Part shown: positions 7,456 to 12,945 of the stretch, one piece after another
How the letters are laid out: every line of letters begins with the position of its first letter
Position numbering within the stretch: position 1 is the stretch's first letter
The notes under the pieces: model-generated
Database searches by the model: none
What the model was told of the DNA's origin: nothing
Seen by the model: only the letters and a program-made list of their open reading frames with translations
DNA from: Rhodospirillales bacterium
GTDB taxonomy: Bacteria; Pseudomonadota; Alphaproteobacteria; Rhodospirillales; UBA2165
Direction of reading: 5' to 3'
NCBI GenBank assembly: GCA_013204125.1
Contig: JABMOP010000418.1
Coordinates: 1-12,945, forward strand
DNA length: 12,945 bases
Position numbers and translations under genes: made by a program

Positions 7456-9339
7456 TCACGGAAAAAGGCGGGGATTATGCGGCGGTGTATCCGCCGCCCG
7501 CGCGCCAAGCGCCTCGGCAATACGCGCTGTAACACTTTGCCAATCGCCGATCCGGTCTTGGCGAAACAGCCGGAGGCTTGGATACCAAGGGCTGTCATCC
7601 CGTTCCAGCATCCATCTCCAATCGGGCGCAAAAGGCAACATCAACCAACATTCTTTACCCAAAGCACCGGCCAAATGGGCGACCGCCGTATCCACCGATA
7701 TAACTAAATCCAGCGCGCTAATCGCGGTTGCGGTTGCCGAGAAATCGGTGAGTTGCGGGCTGAGATCCGGTATCGGCCTGTTGCCTGGCCATGCTGTCAG
7801 CTCGTCGGCGGCTTCGCCCATTTGGAGCGAAACCAGGGCCGCCCCTTCGATATCAGCGAGGGGGAGAAACAGGCTTAAAGGGCAGGACCGATTGCGGTCA
7901 TTTTTATGGGTTGGCCGCCCGGCCCAGACGATGCCAACAAGAACATTGGCGTCGGTGCCGAAATTTATTGAACCTTCCGGGCGATTTTTTAAATAGGGTA
8001 TGTGCGCCGGAATAGTGTCCAATCTCGTCTCGCAAAGATGGGGAAGGGAGAGAAGCGGCGCGTGGAAATCAAACGCCGGTAATGGATCGCCGCGGGCGAT
8101 AACCTGGATTATTCCCTCCGCGGTTTCCATCAAGCGGACCAGCGGCCTATGGGTTTCTAAAATTACACGGGCGCCCCGCTCCGCCAAGATCGGGGCGTAG
8201 CGGACAAACTGAATAGTATCGCCGAAACCTTGTTCCGAATGAATGAGAATCGTTTTGCCGGCCGGATTATCGCCGGTCCATTCTGGAAAATCATCGTAGC
8301 GATTGGTGAATTCGGGCAGCTGCCATCGCCACTGGTAATCGGTGAACCCGCCTTCTAAATCTTCGCTCAAAAGCCTGGCAATGCCACGGTTCCAGCGCGC
8401 ATCAGCATGATTTGGATTAATTTTTAGGGCGCTCTCGAAACACCCCAAAGCATCGGCAATGTGCCCGCCCGCCTGATGGGCGCCGCCTAGATTTGCAAGA
8501 TAATCTGCGTTGCCCGGCTCTAACCTGAGGGCCTCGATATATTCGGCTGTGGCTTCGTCCAGATCATTTCGGCGAGCAAGAATATTGGCAAGATTATTGT
8601 GTCCGTGGGCAAGAATGGGGTGTTCTTTTAAAGTGGCGCGGATCAGTTGTTCTGCTTCGTCCAATTCGTCTATATCGATAAGAGCACTGGCAACCGCATT
8701 TCGTTGGATCGGCGCCAAGCTATTCAACGGACTTAAGCGACGAATGGTTTCCAGCACTTTGGCGGCTTCGGCGGTCTCGCCAATGCGGGCCAGGGCGCGT
8801 AATAAATTTATATGCGCGTCCAAATCGCCCGGCTCAATTTCTATGGCACGGCGAAAACTTTGACTCGCCTCCCTGACCTCGCCCGTATCAAGCAACGCCG
8901 CGCCAAGGTTGTTGTGGGCGGGCGCCAAATCGGGTGCTAGATATTCTGCGCGCCGGCATAATTGGACCGCTTCCTCTGCGCGCCCAAGAAGGCGAACCGT
9001 ATCGCCAAGATTAGCCAGGATCTGCGCCGTATCGGGCATGATTTCCAAGGCGTGTTTGAAAATTTTCGCGGCGTCTTCCAAATTTCCGAGAGCTTTCAGA
9101 ACGCTGGCGTGGGTATTTAGCGTGGCGGCGTCATCGGGCAACAGTGCGAGGGCGCGCTCGCTACATTGTTTCGCTTCCGTAATGTTATCTTGGTTAAGGC
9201 ATAAAATGGCTAAAAGCTGCCAACCTTCGCCAATTTCTGGATGGGATTCTACGGCCCGGCGGCAGAGATATTCCGCTCGGGCGAAATCGCCCAGCATATG
9301 GGCGTGTGCGGCCTGAATAAGTGTTTCGGGTGCGTTCAA
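7456..9339 (-). CDS. TPR-repeat protein with GT9-like C-terminal domain (long paralog)
   Basis: 627 aa. Residues about 1-340 are built of roughly nine 34-residue tetratricopeptide repeats, with typical endings such as AHNNLGAALL (141-150) and HGHNNLANILARR (245-257). Residues about 355-610 form a GT9/heptosyltransferase-like domain: HSEQGFGD (367-374) near the nucleotide site, GIVWAG (468-473), and SVDTAVAHLAGALGK (548-562), whose Asp550-Thr551 and His555 match the donor-binding motif of the family. It has the same domain order as the protein at 1959-3503 but almost twice as much TPR. Such proteins are thought to recognise acceptors through the repeats and transfer a sugar; neither partner is known here. 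The start is inferred as TTG at 9339, overlapping the TGA of the 120-aa gene in a TTGA junction; ATG at 9297 (M15) is the alternative. No clear Shine-Dalgarno precedes the TTG, which fits translational coupling. Confidence 0.87.
   Translation of the reverse strand: MNAPETLIQAAHAHMLGDFARAEYLCRRAVESHPEIGEGWQLLAILCLNQDNITEAKQCSERALALLPDDAATLNTHASVLKALGNLEDAAKIFKHALEIMPDTAQILANLGDTVRLLGRAEEAVQLCRRAEYLAPDLAPAHNNLGAALLDTGEVREASQSFRRAIEIEPGDLDAHINLLRALARIGETAEAAKVLETIRRLSPLNSLAPIQRNAVASALIDIDELDEAEQLIRATLKEHPILAHGHNNLANILARRNDLDEATAEYIEALRLEPGNADYLANLGGAHQAGGHIADALGCFESALKINPNHADARWNRGIARLLSEDLEGGFTDYQWRWQLPEFTNRYDDFPEWTGDNPAGKTILIHSEQGFGDTIQFVRYAPILAERGARVILETHRPLVRLMETAEGIIQVIARGDPLPAFDFHAPLLSLPHLCETRLDTIPAHIPYLKNRPEGSINFGTDANVLVGIVWAGRPTHKNDRNRSCPLSLFLPLADIEGAALVSLQMGEAADELTAWPGNRPIPDLSPQLTDFSATATAISALDLVISVDTAVAHLAGALGKECWLMLPFAPDWRWMLERDDSPWYPSLRLFRQDRIGDWQSVTARIAEALGARAADTPPHNPRLFP
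7479..7497. other. GC-rich hairpin at the convergent DUF3775/TPR gene ends
   Basis: GCGGCGG (7479-7485) and CCGCCGC (7491-7497) pair perfectly around the loop TGTAT. The hairpin is 24 nt past the DUF3775 stop and lies inside the last codons of the convergent TPR gene. It could fold in transcripts from either strand. On the minus strand a T5 run follows, but about a dozen bases away, so it is not a standard intrinsic terminator. A role in transcript end formation is inferred only from its place. Confidence 0.4.
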
Positions 9340-9698
9340 AACTCAATAAGCGATGTTTGCAGCGCGATCGCGATAATTCCGATCATATAAAACACTGCTG
9401 CGATGCCGATAAAAAAGAAAATATTGGCAATGGTTTTTACCGGATGTTGGTGTCGCTCGTGGGCGCGCCGTTCGGCACTGCGCTGCTCCAGGCCGCCGAC
9501 GATCGTCAGAAAGAAGCGCCGCCGAATAAACGGCAAGGTAAAACGCACATTGACCGGATGTTGGTCCCAGGCATTACTCTCTGCGGCCTTATAAATTGCT
9601 TCCTTTTGTTCGACAGTCAGGGTGTCGATCACACTTCCTGGCATCCTGGCAAGCAACGCATCGCCGCTTGGGGCGCGGGCGGCATCGATCTCGGCCAT
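9336..9698 (-). CDS. small hypothetical protein with one C-terminal transmembrane helix
   Basis: 120 aa. A predicted cytoplasmic N-terminal domain of about 85 residues contains HPVNVRFTLPF (47-57), RRFFLTIVGG (60-69) and a basic stretch ERRAHERHQHP (76-86). It is followed by a single hydrophobic helix at about 88-113 and a short tail. The pattern of a short helical region, then HPV-x-RF-x-LPF, then an Arg-rich linker and one helix resembles small uncharacterised alphaproteobacterial membrane proteins. I know no function for it. GGAGA (9708-9712 on the opposite strand) lies 9 nt before the ATG. Its TGA overlaps the TTG start of the downstream TPR/GT9-like gene by 4 nt, so the two are almost certainly co-transcribed; it might help place that protein at the membrane, which is a guess. 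Confidence 0.75.
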   Translation of the reverse strand: MAEIDAARAPSGDALLARMPGSVIDTLTVEQKEAIYKAAESNAWDQHPVNVRFTLPFIRRRFFLTIVGGLEQRSAERRAHERHQHPVKTIANIFFFIGIAAVFYMIGIIAIALQTSLIEF

Positions 9699-9795
9699 TA
9701 CGCTTTGTCTCCATCTGTTAAATCGTATCTTTCCTTTGAATATGGGGAGTGTGCGGCGTTGAGTCTAGCTGGTTTCACGCAAATATACCGCTGTC

Positions 9796-9805
9796 TTGAA
9801 TTCAA
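9796..9805. promoter_or_regulatory. perfect 10-bp palindrome in the divergent region before the glutamate dehydrogenase gene
   Basis: TTGAATTCAA is perfectly symmetric and lies in the AT-rich gap between the 120-aa membrane protein gene (-) and the glutamate dehydrogenase gene (+). A similar TGAATTCA occurs at 3518-3525 in the other AT-rich divergent region. Two copies in a window this size may be chance; no regulator is implied. Confidence 0.15.
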
Positions 9806-9857
9806 TCTCAGAAAACACCAAATAATCCGCAGGATTTTATTTAGTTAACGGCCTTTT

Positions 9858-9883
9858 AAGCGAATCGCTTTAGATACTCTAAA
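9858..9883. promoter_or_regulatory. tandem overlapping dyads upstream of glutamate dehydrogenase
   Basis: Two compact inverted repeats overlap by two bases: AAGCG-AAT-CGCTT (9858-9870) and TTTAGA-TAC-TCTAAA (9869-9883). Both are perfect with 3-base centres, and they end 43 nt before the ATG at 9927, where promoter control would be expected. A -10-like TAAAAT (9880-9885) overlaps the second dyad, but I see no good -35. They may be operator half-sites or an mRNA leader structure; this is inference from symmetry and position. Confidence 0.3.
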
Positions 9884-9926
9884 ATCGTTGTATCGATGAA
9901 TTGGGGTTTCTGAACACGGGGTGAGG

Positions 9927-12900
9927 ATGAACGCTATCGACGGTAAATCTCGGGCTGATATTTTTCGTAAAATTACAGCTCAAGCGCGCGCGGGCGCCAA
10001 TCGGCCCGCCGCGGGTCTTATGGATAAATTTGTAAAGCAATTCTACGCCAATGTTTCGACCTTGGATCTTACCGATCATGGGCCGTCCAGAATGGCGGCC
10101 ACTGCTATATCTGTGTTCAAGCTGACCCAATCCCGGAAATCCGGACAAATTATAATTGCCGTCCGAAATCCAGATGAGGACGCAGGCGGTCAGACAGGCG
10201 CTCGTACTTATATCGACATTCTAATCGACGACATGCCGTTTCTGGTGGATTCGACAAGTGCCGAGCTGTCGCGGCTCGGCTACACGGTGCACTTGATCGT
10301 TCATCCGGTCATATATGTTCGCCGCGACAAAGCCGGACGGCTGTTGGACATTGTCGGGCCAACGGCGAAGGCGGACGGCGTTCAGAGCGAATCGGTAATG
10401 AGCGTCGAAATAGATCGCCAAAACGATTTGGCCCAGTTAAAGAAAATCGAAAAGCAGCTAACCCGTGTTTATACCGATGTGCGTTATGCGGTCGAAGACT
10501 GGCAGCCGATGCGCGATCAGGTACTGGAAATTATCGACGATATGAAGGCTCAATTTTCCGTGGGCGCGACCGGGGAAATCGCCGAGGCTCAGGATTTTCT
10601 GGAATGGGCCTATGACAATCATTTCACCTTCCTTGGTTACCGGGAATATGACTTTGTTGATAGCGGCAAGTCGACAAAAGTTCTCATTAATCCCAAAAAG
10701 GGTCTCGGAATTTTAAGAAGCTCTAAACGGCAGGTCCTAACCGAAATTAGGCATCTGGAACGCATGCCGAGCAAGGTTCAACATTTTGTCCGCCGTCCCG
10801 ATCCAGTAATCATAAGTAAAGCCGATATAAAATCTACGGTTCATCGACCGGTCTTGATGGATATCATCGGCGTTAAGAAATTCGACGCCAAAGGCCGTGT
10901 GGTTGGTGAACGGCTCATCCTCGGGCTGTTCACGTCGGTCGCCTATTCGTCGAGCCCGCGCGATATTCCACTTTTGCGCCGTAAGATGGATAAGGTTATA
11001 GCCCGCGCAGGGTTTGCGCCGGCTAGCCACGACGGCAAGGCGCTCCAACATATATTGGAAACCTTCCCACGCGATGAATTGTTCCAAGCCCGTGATGAAG
11101 ACCTTATGGAAATCAGCAGGGGCATTCTTCATCTGCAGGAACGCCAACGCGTCGCATTGTTTGTGCGGGTGGATGATTTTGCCCGCTATGTTTCCTGTTT
11201 GCTGTATGTGCCGAGAGACAGCTTCACCACGACCTTACGTCTTCGCATGCAGACCATTATCGAAAATGCCTATGGCGGCGAAGTCTCCGGCTACGCCGTC
11301 GAATTTACCGAAGCACCGCTTGCCCGCCTACATTTGTTGATATCCTTAGGCGGCGTGAGATTGCCCAGGGTGGATGTGGAGGCGTTGGAAGACGAATTAG
11401 CGCAGGCTGCCCAATCTTGGTCAGAAAGCCTGCGGGAGGCGCTGACAATCGCGCATGGCGTCGAACAAGGGCTTAGCCTTTGCGATACGTATAGCGAGGC
11501 CTTTCCCGCCAATTACACTGAAAATTTTGAAGCCCATGAAGCGGTCGCCGATATCGAGCTAATCGAAAGCGCGGCAAAAAACAATACGCTGATGCTCAAT
11601 CTATATCGCCCGGATGGCGCGCCGGCAAATGAGATGCGTTTCAAGGTCTTCCACCCGCACGCGCCGTTGCCGCTTTCCGACGTATTGCCGATGCTCGAAC
11701 ATATGGGTCTCAAAGTCATTGACGAGGTGCCGCACGAAGTGCGCCCAGCGTCGCGCGCTGCGTCGCTGGTCATAATCCATGATTTTGGCCTCATTACCCG
11801 GGACGGCGGCAAGGTGTCATTGGATACCGTACGCAATAATTTTCACGAAGTTTTCCGCCGTACCTGGCTGGGCGAGATGGAAAGCGACGGCTTCAATTCG
11901 CTTGTTTTAAATGCCGGATTGGACGGGCGCGAAATTACAATACTGCGCACCTATGCCAAATATTTGCGGCAAGCCAACGCGCCGTTTTCGCAGGAATATA
12001 TGGAACGCGCCCTCGGCAATAATCCAGAAGTTTCGGCGACTCTCGTTCGCTTGTTCATCGCCCGCTTTGATCCACATAACAGCGCCCGCAATCGTCAGGT
12101 CGCGCGCCTTAACCAAGCCCTGGTAGAGTTATTGGACAAGGTAAAAAGCGCCGACGAAGACCGAATATTGCGCCGCTTCTGGAACGTGATTGCAGCAACT
12201 TTGCGCACCAATTTTTTCCAGACGGATGAAACCGGAAACCCCAAAACCTATCTTTCCGTCAAGCTCGACAGTGCCGCCGTAGAAGAATTGCCATTGCCGA
12301 GGCCGATGCGGGAAATTTTTGTCTATTCGCCAAGAGTTGAAGCCATTCATTTGCGCGGCGGATTAGTGGCGCGCGGCGGCCTCAGATGGTCCGACCGGCC
12401 GGAAGATTTCCGTACCGAAATTCTCGGATTGATGAAGGCGCAAATGGTCAAAAACGCCGTCATTGTGCCGGTGGGATCTAAGGGCGGGTTTGTTGTCAAG
12501 CGCCCGCCCGCCGATGGTGAGCGCGATGCTTTCCTCGAAGAAGGTATCGCTTGTTATAAAATTTTTATGAATGCCCTTTTGGATATTACCGACAACTACA
12601 AAGGGATCAGCATTGTTGCGCCCAAGAATGTCGTACGCCTGGACGGCGATGATCCTTATCTGGTTGTTGCAGCCGACAAAGGCACGGCAACTTTTTCCGA
12701 TATCGCCAACGGGATTGCCGATGAACACGGGTTTTGGCTCGGCGATGCCTATGCATCCGGCGGCAGCGTCGGTTATGACCATAAGAAAATGGGCATCACG
12801 GCGCGCGGCGCCTGGGAATCGGTAAAACGCCATTTCCGCGAAATGGGCAAAGATATTCAGAAAGAAGATTTCACGGTGGTCGGTGTCGGCGACATGTCCG

Positions 12901-12945
12901 GCGATGTGTTTGGCAACGGTATGCTGTTATCGAAGCACATCAAGC
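9927..12945 (+). CDS. gdhZ: NAD-dependent glutamate dehydrogenase, large (about 180 kDa) type, 3'-truncated by window edge
   Basis: The first 1006 residues of a protein usually about 1600 aa long; the frame is unbroken to the window end. It oxidises glutamate to 2-oxoglutarate and ammonium with NAD+, a catabolic cytoplasmic enzyme that feeds glutamate carbon into the TCA cycle. The N-terminal 700 or so residues are the ACT-domain-rich regulatory part, with DDMPFLVDST (101-110) and NHFTFLGYREY (231-241). The catalytic core begins with GGLRWSDR (817-824). The lysines in LMKAQMVKNA (835-844) and PVGSKGGF (848-855) correspond by pattern to the substrate and catalytic lysines (likely K842 and K852) of small GDHs; AADKGTA (915-921) likely supplies the catalytic Asp917. 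VVGVGDMSGDVFGNG (984-998) begins the NAD-binding domain. ATG at 9927 has GGGG at 9918-9921; GTG at 9921 is an in-frame alternative. The symbol follows Caulobacter usage. Confidence 0.96.
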   Translation, partial: MNAIDGKSRADIFRKITAQARAGANRPAAGLMDKFVKQFYANVSTLDLTDHGPSRMAATAISVFKLTQSRKSGQIIIAVRNPDEDAGGQTGARTYIDILIDDMPFLVDSTSAELSRLGYTVHLIVHPVIYVRRDKAGRLLDIVGPTAKADGVQSESVMSVEIDRQNDLAQLKKIEKQLTRVYTDVRYAVEDWQPMRDQVLEIIDDMKAQFSVGATGEIAEAQDFLEWAYDNHFTFLGYREYDFVDSGKSTKVLINPKKGLGILRSSKRQVLTEIRHLERMPSKVQHFVRRPDPVIISKADIKSTVHRPVLMDIIGVKKFDAKGRVVGERLILGLFTSVAYSSSPRDIPLLRRKMDKVIARAGFAPASHDGKALQHILETFPRDELFQARDEDLMEISRGILHLQERQRVALFVRVDDFARYVSCLLYVPRDSFTTTLRLRMQTIIENAYGGEVSGYAVEFTEAPLARLHLLISLGGVRLPRVDVEALEDELAQAAQSWSESLREALTIAHGVEQGLSLCDTYSEAFPANYTENFEAHEAVADIELIESAAKNNTLMLNLYRPDGAPANEMRFKVFHPHAPLPLSDVLPMLEHMGLKVIDEVPHEVRPASRAASLVIIHDFGLITRDGGKVSLDTVRNNFHEVFRRTWLGEMESDGFNSLVLNAGLDGREITILRTYAKYLRQANAPFSQEYMERALGNNPEVSATLVRLFIARFDPHNSARNRQVARLNQALVELLDKVKSADEDRILRRFWNVIAATLRTNFFQTDETGNPKTYLSVKLDSAAVEELPLPRPMREIFVYSPRVEAIHLRGGLVARGGLRWSDRPEDFRTEILGLMKAQMVKNAVIVPVGSKGGFVVKRPPADGERDAFLEEGIACYKIFMNALLDITDNYKGISIVAPKNVVRLDGDDPYLVVAADKGTATFSDIANGIADEHGFWLGDAYASGGSVGYDHKKMGITARGAWESVKRHFREMGKDIQKEDFTVVGVGDMSGDVFGNGMLLSKHIK

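Noticed and set aside
9321..9848. 175-codon + strand open frame over the 120-aa gene and the divergent promoter region
   Set aside because: The minus-strand gene has a ribosome site, a transmembrane helix and a coupled neighbour; this frame overlaps the TPR gene start and has no supporting feature.
10737..12833. Several minus-strand open frames inside the glutamate dehydrogenase gene
   Set aside because: The + frame from 9927 is unbroken for 1006 codons and matches the family throughout, so these are shadows.
1..12945. CRISPR arrays, insertion sequences, phage genes, tRNA or rRNA genes, toxin-antitoxin or defence modules
   Set aside because: I looked for spaced repeats, terminal inverted repeats, transposase or integrase motifs and cloverleaf-like sequences and saw none; gaps between genes are at most 228 nt.

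Overview
The window looks like a piece of an alphaproteobacterial chromosome, probably Rhodospirillales-like or a related uncultured lineage. This rests on a large 180-kDa-type NAD-dependent glutamate dehydrogenase, a DUF3775 protein, a phthalate-dioxygenase-type Rieske oxygenase, two TPR/glycosyltransferase-like proteins and moderate GC. The lineage is inferred from protein families; there is no rRNA or tRNA here to confirm it.

Layout. (1) 2-655, + strand: C-terminal end of a membrane protein that enters from the left, followed by a weak terminator-like hairpin. (2) 823-1956, +: exported PQQ-dependent sorbosone/glucose dehydrogenase-like protein. It converges, with a 2-nt gap, on (3) 1959-3503, -: a TPR protein with a GT9-like C-terminal domain. 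(4) A divergent AT-rich promoter region leads to 3713-5260, +: a family 5 periplasmic substrate-binding protein. After a 64-nt gap holding a hairpin comes (5) 5325-6635, +: a Rieske oxygenase alpha subunit. (6) 6645-6914, -: a small membrane protein, divergent from (7) 7065-7454, +: a DUF3775 protein. (8) 9698 down to 7456, -: a two-gene unit, a 120-aa single-TM protein whose TGA overlaps the TTG start of a second, longer TPR/GT9-like protein. (9) 9927-12945, +: the first 1006 residues of NAD-glutamate dehydrogenase, running off the right edge.

How the genes may work together. Only two groupings are supported by spacing: the binding protein with the Rieske oxygenase (possibly uptake and oxidation of the same small molecule), and the 120-aa membrane protein with the second TPR protein (translationally coupled). 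The rest is a mosaic of short transcription units. Three convergent pairs are separated by only 2, 9 and 1 nt. I saw no mobile element, CRISPR array, RNA gene or phage gene, and nothing resembling a defence system. Most of the window is ordinary chromosome, and the findings are modest and scored accordingly.
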